Assembly: GCF_009184865.1 (NCBI RefSeq)
Contig: NZ_CP045096.1
Coordinates: 5,332,001 to 5,396,000, forward strand
DNA length: 64,000 nt
Direction: 5' to 3'
Source of the DNA: Streptomyces phaeolivaceus
GTDB taxonomy: Bacteria > Actinomycetota > Actinomycetes > Streptomycetales > Streptomycetaceae
The notes under the pieces are model-generated. The model made no database searches, was not told where the DNA came from, and was given only the letters and a program-made list of their open reading frames with translations. This document shows positions 9,780 to 16,439 of the stretch, piece by piece. The first letter of the stretch is position 1. Each line of letters starts with the position of its first letter. The position numbers and the translations under genes were made by a program.

Positions 9780-10073
9780 CTACGCGGAGGGCTCGGGGGT
9801 TTCGGGGAAGGGCGGCAGCGGGTCGGCCACGAACGAACCCCGGGCGCGCACAGTCACCACCAGCCCTCGGTCCCGAAGAATGTCCAGAGCACGGCGGACG
9901 GTACCCGGACCGACTTTGTAGTCGTGCGTCATCGTCAGTTCTCCCGGCAGTCGGGTGCCGGGCGCGTACTCACCGGAACGGATCTTCCGTTCAATGATCG
10001 CGGCCAGTTGCTCGTACACGTACTGCGGCGAGTCAGGGCTGATCGTGTCCACGTTTTGACCGTAGAGCGCCAC
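9780..10073 (-). CDS. Short GntR-family transcriptional regulator
   Basis: 97-residue protein consisting almost entirely of a GntR winged helix: YVYEQLAAIIERKIRSGEY, then PGTRLPGELTMTHDYKVGPG and TVRRALDILRDRGLV. There is no effector-binding domain, so it belongs to the very short actinobacterial GntR proteins often linked to plasmid-like or accessory genes. The GTG start has a GGAGAG site upstream. It is divergent from the small gene at 10221, and an 18-bp perfect palindrome in the shared upstream region is the likely operator. Confidence 0.85.
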   Translation of the reverse strand: MALYGQNVDTISPDSPQYVYEQLAAIIERKIRSGEYAPGTRLPGELTMTHDYKVGPGTVRRALDILRDRGLVVTVRARGSFVADPLPPFPETPEPSA

Positions 10074-10119
10074 TCTCCACTACGCATTACCTAGTACTAC
10101 TACCAACCACTACCCACCA

Positions 10120-10137
10120 CTACTCTCATGAGAGTAG
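10120..10137. promoter_or_regulatory. 18-bp palindromic operator candidate
   Basis: Perfect palindrome CTACTCTCATGAGAGTAG between the divergent GntR gene and the small gene at 10221. It is preceded at about 10093-10120 by several further (C)TAC-containing half-site-like repeats. Probable binding site of the adjacent GntR regulator, by position and symmetry only. Confidence 0.6.
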
Positions 10138-10220
10138 GGTTCGGAGGGAACAAAGACGCCCCGGCAGGAAGGTTCAGAGCTTCCATGCCGGGGCTGAGCC
10201 GACTGATTGGGAGTCGACCT

Positions 10221-10535
10221 ATGCGCAGCCTACTGGCCGCGATTCTGAGCCTCTTCCTGCCCGCCCGCGGAACCCACCGCGCCGCAGCACCCCCACCACC
10301 ACCCCTCGCCTCCTGTCCGCCCGCTCCGGTGCCCTCGCCCGTGATCACGTGCTCGCACCCGGCGGACGCCATCACCGTCGACGCCATGCCCCTGGTCCGT
10401 CCGTACGTCGTCGAATGGGAACGTGAGCGGGACGACCATGACCGGCGCCGCCTTCAGCGCGAGCGGCGTCGGGCGGCGGTCCTGGCGACGCTGGGGCAGG
10501 ACTACGTTCCGGTTCCGTGGGAGGTCGCCGTATGA
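10221..10535 (+). CDS. Small protein with N-terminal hydrophobic segment and charged C-terminus
   Basis: 104-residue protein of unknown function. The start at 10221 (MRSLLAAILSLFLPARG) is chosen because GGGAG precedes it by eight bases; the earlier ATG at 10128 lies inside the operator region. The N-terminus is a short hydrophobic stretch that could be a membrane anchor, followed by a proline-rich linker and a very basic helix (ERERDDHDRRRLQRERRR). Its stop overlaps the next start in ATGA, so the two genes are coupled. It is divergently placed from a GntR regulator that probably controls it. Confidence 0.6.
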   Translation: MRSLLAAILSLFLPARGTHRAAAPPPPPLASCPPAPVPSPVITCSHPADAITVDAMPLVRPYVVEWERERDDHDRRRLQRERRRAAVLATLGQDYVPVPWEVAV

Positions 10536-10801
10536 GCACGAGTACGCCGCGTCTGCGCAGCCTCGGCCTCGACCCGGCCACCGGCAAGGAGGCCCTGGCG
10601 GTCACGCGCCCCGGCGGCCGTCTTGAGAAGTTGGCCGACGTGCACGCCCTGAAGGCCGCCGCCGTCCTGGTGATGGTCGTCGGCGCCGTACTGGAGGCGG
10701 GGAAGGCGTCGGACGCCGAACTCGCCGCCTTCGTAAAGCCGTTGCACGCCGCCCTCGAAGAATGCGTCGGCATCATGGCGGCCGACAGGGACAGGGAGTG
10801 A
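10532..10801 (+). CDS. Small conserved hypothetical protein
   Basis: 89-residue acidic helical protein, unrecognised. ATG at 10532 overlaps the stop of the preceding gene by four bases. The body (ALKAAAVLVMVVGAVLEAGK) has a mildly hydrophobic helix and no cysteine or histidine cluster. Codon usage is typical of the host. Together with the preceding gene and the divergent GntR it forms a compact three-gene unit of a kind seen repeatedly in Streptomyces accessory regions; the function is not known. Confidence 0.6.
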   Translation: MSTSTPRLRSLGLDPATGKEALAVTRPGGRLEKLADVHALKAAAVLVMVVGAVLEAGKASDAELAAFVKPLHAALEECVGIMAADRDRE

Positions 10802-10908
10802 CGGCGTAGGGCATTCCGTCGTGGGACCGGTGGATCAGCGGTGCCGGGGTTCGTCCCGGGTGCCGCTGGCCCGCCTCCACCGCTGCGCCGCAGGTCCGGT
10901 CACCCGTC

Positions 10909-11712
10909 TCACTCCCGGATGAGACCACGATGCGCGGCCCACGACCGCGCGGCGGCGATCAAGGGGGCACGGTGCGGAAGTGGGTCCGTCTTCTGCCGGT
11001 TCTCCCAGACCGCGCAGAGGGCGTCGGCGAAGGTCGTGACGACCGTGGTGGGAGCGGCGCGGTAGGCCGGGACCGTCCGGGCGATCTCTTCCGCCTGCCC
11101 GGGGGTGTGGCCGGCGTGGACGAGTCGCACGACCGCGAACGCGGTGTCGGCCCAGTCCGGGCCGGGGCAGGCCAGGGCCCAGTCCAGCAGACGGATGCCG
11201 TCGGCGGTCACGAGCATGTTCAGCGGGGACACGTCCGTGTGGACGAGCGCCGTACCTTCGAGGTCGGACGTACGGTCGGTGGGGAATAAGCCACTCCACC
11301 GCACGTGCAGTGGCTTCTTGCGGACCACCCCGGGCCACGGGGTGGCCGACATGGCGGTGAGCGTGTCGGCCAGCGGAGCGAGATCGGCCGAGCCGGGGGC
11401 CAGGCCGGGGTGGTGGCCGACGATGAACTCGTACCCGATGAGCAGCCACCCGCCCGCCTCCACCTCCCAGAGCACGCCGGGCGCACACGGCGCGCACCGA
11501 GTGACCCGTGCCTCGTAGTCGTACGTCCATGCCGCGTCATCGTCGAGACGGGTGCCCTTGACGAAGACGCGTCCGGACGCGGTGTGCAGCGTGCAGGCGA
11601 GGCGGGACATCACACCGGTATCGGCTGTCTCCGCGTGGCCTACGGGCCCGGTGTGTTTCTCCACGGCCTCCCGGGCCGCGGAAGGGAGTTCCTGCCATGC
11701 GGTGCGATCCAC
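10909..11712 (-). CDS. Aminoglycoside/choline-kinase-fold phosphotransferase
   Basis: About 267 residues with the protein-kinase-like APH fold. The catalytic loop HTDVSPLNMLV carries the Asp base and metal-binding Asn, and the following LLDWALACPGPDWAD supplies the second metal-binding Asp. RVFVKG is the ATP-binding lysine strand. GTG at 11712 is preferred because GAGGAGGG lies just upstream; the frame extends further without a ribosome site. The substrate cannot be read from sequence: the family includes antibiotic and small-metabolite kinases. It is the downstream neighbour, on the same strand, of the gene at 11797. Confidence 0.8.
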   Translation of the reverse strand: MDRTAWQELPSAAREAVEKHTGPVGHAETADTGVMSRLACTLHTASGRVFVKGTRLDDDAAWTYDYEARVTRCAPCAPGVLWEVEAGGWLLIGYEFIVGHHPGLAPGSADLAPLADTLTAMSATPWPGVVRKKPLHVRWSGLFPTDRTSDLEGTALVHTDVSPLNMLVTADGIRLLDWALACPGPDWADTAFAVVRLVHAGHTPGQAEEIARTVPAYRAAPTTVVTTFADALCAVWENRQKTDPLPHRAPLIAAARSWAAHRGLIRE

Positions 11713-11796
11713 CCGCGCCCTCCTCGTACGCGACGGCAGCCGGTCCCCGGCTCGACCACAGGGTGGCACAGGACGGGGACCGGCCGCAGGGGTGTG

Positions 11797-12258
11797 TCAG
11801 GCGTGCCTGGGGCTGTTGTGGCAGTTGGCGTGGCACTGCGAGCAGTCGGCGATGTCCAGTTCGGGCCAGAACTCCATGTCGACGAGGTACCCGGCCGCAG
11901 TGATGGCGTCGACGGTACGGGCGCGCAGGGCCTTGCCGCCGCCGTGTTCCTCCTTGTCGAGGAAGCCTGGCTGGTGGTGGACGAACTTCCCGAGCGTCCC
12001 GGCACAGAACTCCTGGTACGCCTTGGTGTGCAGCAAGAAGGCATGCCAGAAGTCATCGACCAGGGGCGAAGGGCTGAGCGGCGCGTCGCTGCGGGCACCG
12101 GCGACGAGGAAGGCGAGCATCTGTCCGATGCCCCGCTGCGCCTGGCCCTCGGTCATGTCCGGAAACCTGGCCCGGATATTGGCCGCGAGGGTTTTCCTGA
12201 GGTCATCGCCGATCAGCGTCCGCGCGTCGGTCGCGGATCGTTCCTGTACTACGGTCAC
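11797..12258 (-). CDS. Glycine-rich-domain-like hypothetical protein
   Basis: 153-residue protein. The segment LVDDFWHAFLLHTKAYQEFC matches the D-x-x-W-H-x-x-L-L-x-T-x-x-Y signature of the GRDP-like (DUF1399-type) family, and HHQP follows. The C-terminus has cysteines and histidines in SQCHANCHN, suggesting metal binding. GTG at 12258 is selected on the strong AAGGAGG site seven bases upstream. It lies 84 bp upstream of the phosphotransferase on the same strand, so the two may be co-transcribed. Biochemical role unknown. Confidence 0.6.
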   Translation of the reverse strand: MTVVQERSATDARTLIGDDLRKTLAANIRARFPDMTEGQAQRGIGQMLAFLVAGARSDAPLSPSPLVDDFWHAFLLHTKAYQEFCAGTLGKFVHHQPGFLDKEEHGGGKALRARTVDAITAAGYLVDMEFWPELDIADCSQCHANCHNSPRHA

Positions 12259-12618
12259 GGTCTTCGCCTCCTTGATTCGGCGTTGCGTCGAAACGTGCGT
12301 GGTGCGTCCTGCCCGCCTGGGCTGTCCGGTCATCCGAGCGGGAGGGGAGTTCTACGCCGTCGGGTGACGGCATCGGCGACGGTCGCTCACGTCGTACGCG
12401 TAGACGCTGTCGCCTGGTGCTGTCGACTTGCCGGTGGTGGACGAACAGGACGCTAAGGAAGGAGCGTTGGGGGCGCCATGCGGTTTTCTAGGTTTTTCTC
12501 GCGTAGTTGAGTACCTTGCTGGAGTTTTCTCACGAAGGTGGCGGCGTGGTGTAGTTCGGTGGCAGACGGCCGGGCAATGCTGATCAGAGGGATTGCCCCC
12601 TGTGAGAAGGAGACCGCC

Positions 12619-13371
12619 ATGGCCCGTCAGCTACGCTTCACCGGCACAGACAGCAAGGTCGACGGCTGCCCCGCCCTGCATACCGACATCGAGAGCGGCG
12701 AAGTGGTCGTGCAGGGCACGCCGCTCACCGACCCCGATGACCTTGCCCAGTTGCGGCACTTCGGTGCGGGGGAAGCCGCTGTCGTCGTACCGCGCGAACT
12801 GCTGGTGAACTGGGGGCCGAAGGAGATGGAACGGGAACCGGAGCTGGTCGACCGGGATACCTTCCGTCGCCTCTTCGAGACCTTCGAGTACACCGCTTGG
12901 CGGCTGGAGACGCGGCGTGGGTACGCGTCCGACCGGGAAGACCCCGACTACCGGGCCTTTCTGGAGACGGGCAGTGCGCCGTGCGACTTCAGCGAACCGT
13001 GGTTCGTGAACGTCCGCAACCAGACGGCCGTCGGCAAGAGGATCGGCCGGGTCCGCGTTACCGACGACCCGCCCACGCAGGAGCAGTTGTTCCTGCTCGA
13101 CTACGCCAGGCACAACGCGTACGTCGGCGAGGACATGCGCTACCTCTGGCGGAAGGACGCCGAACGGATCGGCCTGCCCGCAGAGGACTTCTGGATCTTC
13201 GACTCGCGGATCGTCGCCCTGCTTCACTTCGACGATGCCGACACCCTGCTCGGCATCGAACTGATCACTGAGCCCGCCCTCATCGTGCGGTACTCCACGA
13301 TGCGTGACGCGGCCATGCACCACGCCGTCCCATACGAGCAGTTCGCCGCGCAGGCGGCCACGGTCGAGTAG
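12619..13371 (+). CDS. DUF6879 family protein
   Basis: 250-residue protein of the actinobacterial DUF6879 type, which commonly sits next to WhiJ-like XRE regulators. A strongly conserved C-terminal half contains FDSRIVALLHFDDADTL and ITEPALIVRYSTMRDAAMHH. ATG at 12619 follows GAGAAGGAG. The 3' neighbour, 12 bp away, is a WhiJ-like regulator, forming a two-gene module. The C-terminal quarter of a second such protein survives as a remnant at 14225-14404, showing that the module was once duplicated. Molecular function is not established. Confidence 0.75.
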   Translation: MARQLRFTGTDSKVDGCPALHTDIESGEVVVQGTPLTDPDDLAQLRHFGAGEAAVVVPRELLVNWGPKEMEREPELVDRDTFRRLFETFEYTAWRLETRRGYASDREDPDYRAFLETGSAPCDFSEPWFVNVRNQTAVGKRIGRVRVTDDPPTQEQLFLLDYARHNAYVGEDMRYLWRKDAERIGLPAEDFWIFDSRIVALLHFDDADTLLGIELITEPALIVRYSTMRDAAMHHAVPYEQFAAQAATVE

Positions 13372-13383
13372 CGCCAGAGACCG

Positions 13384-14226
13384 GTGAGCACTGACTATCA
13401 GCAAGCGCGGGAAGCTCTGGGCGCGCGTCTTCGCGAACTGCGCTTCTCATGCCCTGATGGTCGCCTCACCGGCCAGCAGTTGGCACAGCAGCTCGGCTGG
13501 CCAGGCTCCAAGGTCAGCAAGTTGGAGAACGGCAGGCAGACGGCCACTCCCGAGGACCTGCAGGCATGGGCCGAGGCCGTCGGCCGGCCCGATGTCTATC
13601 CCGAACTCGCCTCCCGCCTCGCGGGATTCGAGTCCCACATCAGGTCATGGCGTCGAGCCCTGGCAAACGGATTCAAGCCCGTCCACGAAAGCCTGAGCGG
13701 AGAGATCGAACGCACCAGGGAACTGTGGATATGGGAAGAGTCGGTGATCCCCGGAATGGTGCAGACACCCGAATACGCACGCCATGTCATCAAGCGGTAC
13801 TCCGAGCTACTGGCCCCGGCCAGCGACATCGAAGAAGCAGTCCTGGCCAGAATGAAGCGTCAGGAATGGCTGTATCAGCCCGGCCGCAAGCTGCACGTCC
13901 TGATGTGGGAAGCCGCGCTCCGTTCACTGATCTGCCCTCCTTCCGCACATGCCGCGCAGCTGGACCGGCTGGGAGGTTTGATCGGGATGGACACGGTCGA
14001 GTTGGGGATCGTGCCATTCGCGACCCCGGTCAAGATCGTGCCCGCCAACGGTTTCTGGGTCCTCGACGACCGCCTCGTCGTCGCGGAGGACTGGCACGCA
14101 GAAATATGGCTGGACGACGCGGACAACATCGCCCTCTACACGCGGGTCTGGAACACGCTCCGAGAGTCCGCCGTGTACGGTGCCGACGCCCAGCAGGTAA
14201 TTACCAAGGCACGCCAGGCATTGTGA
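13384..14226 (+). CDS. WhiJ-like XRE regulator with DUF5753-type domain (copy 1)
   Basis: 280-residue regulator. The N-terminal XRE helix-turn-helix (LTGQQLAQQLGWPGSKVSKLENGRQ is split over residues 27-51) is followed by the large DUF5753 domain with IPGMVQTPEYARHVI and MKRQEWLYQP. Proteins of this WhiJ/AbaA-ORFA group modulate development and antibiotic production in Streptomyces and are typically paired with small partner proteins. Here the partner is the upstream DUF6879 gene. A close paralogue lies at 14421. The GTG start has only a weak purine-rich site, consistent with coupling to the upstream gene. Confidence 0.85.
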   Translation: MSTDYQQAREALGARLRELRFSCPDGRLTGQQLAQQLGWPGSKVSKLENGRQTATPEDLQAWAEAVGRPDVYPELASRLAGFESHIRSWRRALANGFKPVHESLSGEIERTRELWIWEESVIPGMVQTPEYARHVIKRYSELLAPASDIEEAVLARMKRQEWLYQPGRKLHVLMWEAALRSLICPPSAHAAQLDRLGGLIGMDTVELGIVPFATPVKIVPANGFWVLDDRLVVAEDWHAEIWLDDADNIALYTRVWNTLRESAVYGADAQQVITKARQAL

Positions 14227-14404
14227 TGGCGACTCCCGACTGGTCGCACTGCTCAATTTCGACGACGCGGACAACCTGGTCGACGTCGACCTGGTCACAG
14301 AGCCCGTGGCGGTCCTGCGGTACGCCATGACGCGTGATGCGGCGATGCACCACGCCATCCCGTCCGAGAAGTTCGCGGCACGACTGACCGCGAAGGAGGA
14401 CTGA
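14225..14404 (+). pseudogene. C-terminal remnant of a second DUF6879 gene
   Basis: The frame from 14225 reads DGDSRLVALLNFDDADNLVD followed by LVTEPVAVLRYAMTRDAAMHH and a stop at 14402-14404. This closely matches the C-terminus of the intact DUF6879 protein encoded at 12619-13371. About three quarters of the gene is missing. The remnant abuts, and overlaps by two bases, the stop of the upstream WhiJ-like gene, and lies just before the second WhiJ-like gene, where an intact partner would be expected. No plausible start or function. Confidence 0.85.
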
Positions 14405-14420
14405 AAGCAGGTGCGGACCG

Positions 14421-15272
14421 GTGAGCACGGACTATCAGCAGGCACGAGCAGCTCTCGGGGTACGACTGCGCGAACTCCGGCTCTCCGCCCCTGGACGCCC
14501 GCTCACCGGTACGAAACTCGCCGAGCAGCACGGGTGGAACAAGTCCAAGGTCAGCAGGCTGGAGAACGGCAGGCAGACTCCAACACCCGACGACCTGCGC
14601 AAGTGGGCCGAGGCGACCGGTCAGCCCGAGGCGTACGACGAGTTGCTGGCCCGCCTCCGGGGCTTCGAGTCGCACATCCGGTCATGGCGGCGGCAGCTGG
14701 CCTCGGGACACAAGGCAGTCCAGGACACGCACCTGAGCGCTCATGCCGACGCCTCCGTGTTCCGTGGTTGGGAGTCCTCCATGATCTTCGGGATTCTCCA
14801 GACGCCGGACTATGCCCGGTCGATCTTCACGAGGTACGCGGAGCTACAGCGATCGCCGCGCGACACGGAGGAGGCAGTTCGGTCCCGCATGAAGCGTCAA
14901 GAGGCTCTGTACGACTCCTCGAAGCGTTTCCACCTCCTCCTGTGGGAGGCCGCCCTTCACGCCTCGGTCTGTCCGCCTTCGGTACTCGCAGCCCAGCTCG
15001 ACCGACTCGCAGGAGCCGTCGGCCTCGACACGGTAGAGCTGGGGATCATCCCGCTGTCCGCCTCTCTCAAGATCCCCCCGGCCACCGCCTTCTGGGTCTA
15101 CGACGACCGCCAGGTGATCGTGGAGAACTGGCACGCCGAGTTGTGGATCGACGACGTAGCGAGCGTGGACACGTATCTGCGCACCTGGAAGACGCTCCGG
15201 GAGTCCGCCGTATACGGCGCCGACGCGCAACACCTCATCAGTGCGGTACGACGGACGTTGCGCTCACGTTGA
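14421..15272 (+). CDS. WhiJ-like XRE regulator with DUF5753-type domain (copy 2)
   Basis: 283-residue paralogue of the protein encoded at 13384. Both begin with a Ser-Thr-Asp-Tyr-Gln-Gln-Ala-Arg motif after the start codon and share the HTH core WNKSKVSRLENGRQTPTP and the effector region IFGILQTPDYARSIF and MKRQEALYDS. GTG at 14421 sits 16 bp after the DUF6879 remnant. All domain landmarks are intact, so it may still act, perhaps cross-talking with the surviving DUF6879 protein. Divergence between the copies is clear at the DNA level, so the duplication is not recent. Confidence 0.85.
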   Translation: MSTDYQQARAALGVRLRELRLSAPGRPLTGTKLAEQHGWNKSKVSRLENGRQTPTPDDLRKWAEATGQPEAYDELLARLRGFESHIRSWRRQLASGHKAVQDTHLSAHADASVFRGWESSMIFGILQTPDYARSIFTRYAELQRSPRDTEEAVRSRMKRQEALYDSSKRFHLLLWEAALHASVCPPSVLAAQLDRLAGAVGLDTVELGIIPLSASLKIPPATAFWVYDDRQVIVENWHAELWIDDVASVDTYLRTWKTLRESAVYGADAQHLISAVRRTLRSR

Positions 15273-15368
15273 AGCCGATGCCCAGCGAATGCTCGTGCGC
15301 CTGCCGGGCCTTGTCGAGGTGTTCGTGGGGGCTCCCCGTCGCGGGTGAGCCCTCCGACCCGGCGGAGA

Positions 15369-15502
15369 CCAGGAGACGGCGGAGGGCTTCCGCGCCGACC
15401 TCAACGACTAGGTCAGGAAGTACGGCTTCCTCGCGCAGATCGTCCCCCACGGCGACCTGGCGGATGATCCGCCGCGAGGAGGGGCTGGCCTACGACATCT
15501 GA
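15369..15502 (+). pseudogene. Decayed, internally deleted copy of the hsdR 3' end
   Basis: Bases 15369-15448 match hsdR around 8264-8343 almost exactly (caggagacggcggagggctt and onward). One change turns a Tyr codon into TAG. The sequence then jumps to the last about 45 bases of hsdR (ctggcggatgatccgccgcg), the stop codon and the terminator, losing roughly 490 bp. It is therefore a scar of a second hsdR copy. Bases 15318-15368 just upstream also resemble 9680-9730, so more than one piece of the 8.3-9.7 kb region recurs here. Confidence 0.9.
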
Positions 15503-15509
15503 TGCGTGT

Positions 15510-15536
15510 GCCCCGGCTGGATATGCTGGCCGGGGC
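15510..15536 (+). terminator. Hairpin, diverged copy of the hsdR terminator
   Basis: Stem GCCCCGGC / GCCGGGGC with an 11-nt loop. The loop and flanks differ from the copy at 8874-8902, but the stem is retained. It directly precedes the gene at 15554. Confidence 0.6.
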
Positions 15537-15553
15537 ATCCCTTGGAGGACATC

Positions 15554-15904
15554 GTGAGCACACAGCGCGACCACGGCACAGAGCTGATCCCGCGCCCCGC
15601 GCGGACCCCCGAGGCCCTCCGGGCCGCCCTTGCCGCCATCGCGCCGGAGCGGCTGCCGGAAATGGACGCCGATCAGCGCAAGGCCGTCGCCGCCGCCATC
15701 GAGCAGAGCAGCATCAAGCCCCTCCAGCTCTTCATGATCGCGTGGGCCGCCAACATCGAGATCGAGCGGTTTCCCGAGGCGGTGCGTGAGCTGCGCCGCG
15801 CCGAGTACATGGCCAACGCCGCCGAGACTCTTGAAGAAAGCCGCCGCTACGTAAGGATCTCCGGCGACATCATCCGCGCCGCGTACAAGGCGGTGTCCGA
15901 GTGA
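15554..15904 (+). CDS. DUF6247 family protein
   Basis: 116-residue protein resembling the Streptomyces DUF6247 family: ARTPEALRAALAAIAPERLP, a helical centre and a tail SGDIIRAAYKAVSE. GTG at 15554 follows GGAGGA by eight bases. The downstream frame starts at 15901, overlapping the stop in GTGA. The pair has the size and arrangement of a two-component small-gene module, possibly toxin-antitoxin-like, with this protein in the antitoxin position. That role is inference. The downstream partner is frameshifted. Confidence 0.65.
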   Translation: MSTQRDHGTELIPRPARTPEALRAALAAIAPERLPEMDADQRKAVAAAIEQSSIKPLQLFMIAWAANIEIERFPEAVRELRRAEYMANAAETLEESRRYVRISGDIIRAAYKAVSE

Positions 15905-16150
15905 CCTGGAGATGGGAGTACGACCCTGGCGAGGAGTACGTGGCGGGCGGAGCTCCGCCGGCCTTCATCGCCGAGGTCGAGAAGAAAGCCGACGAGTTGA
16001 TCCGCGCCGCTGAAGCTCTACCTCGACGGCACGAGGTACGAAGGCATGGGGCCGAAGAGCGAAACCGTGGATGTCCCCGGAGGCATGTTCGTCTTCCTGA
16101 TCGTCCCCCGGTTCGAGTGCGGCTACGTCCTCCAGGTCACCTGGATCTGA
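15901..16150 (+). pseudogene. Frameshifted partner gene of the DUF6247 protein
   Basis: It begins VTWRWEYDPGEEYVAGG and runs to KKADELIRAAEAL, then leaves frame near 16013. The sequence continues in another frame as YLDGTRYEGMGPKSETVD, PGGMFVFLIVPRFECGY and ends VLQVTWI with TGA at 16148-16150. Spliced, this gives a protein of about 83 residues with no other damage, so a single indel explains the break. It could be a genuine lesion or a sequencing error in a GC-rich stretch. The intact product would be a small basic/hydrophobic protein, possibly RelE-like in size only. Confidence 0.75.
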
Positions 16151-16162
16151 CCCCGGCAGGTG

Positions 16163-16193
16163 GCCCCCGGCTCTTCGGAGCGGGGGCGTTTTT
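16163..16193 (+). terminator. Rho-independent terminator
   Basis: Stem GCCCCC-g-GCTC / GAGC-GGGGGC with a TTCG tetraloop and one bulged G, followed by GTTTTT. Ends the DUF6247 two-gene unit. The remaining sequence to 16439 shows no gene. Confidence 0.9.
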
Positions 16194-16439
16194 CTGTCGC
16201 GGCTGACCGTGAAAGACGTGAGGGCCCAGCCGCCCGCGCGACTCCGGCCCAACGGCGGTGGTGAAGATACGGCTCAGACGGTCCGGTCGGCGGGATGCCG
16301 ACCGGCCGCCGCCCCCTCCCGCCCGTCGTCCACCACCGCACCGGAGCCCTGTCGCACCGCGACCGCTGGACGGCATCCTGACGCAGCGGTCACACTTGAC
16401 CCCTGACCGTGACCGTTCATCACGCACACCGGGGGCAAG

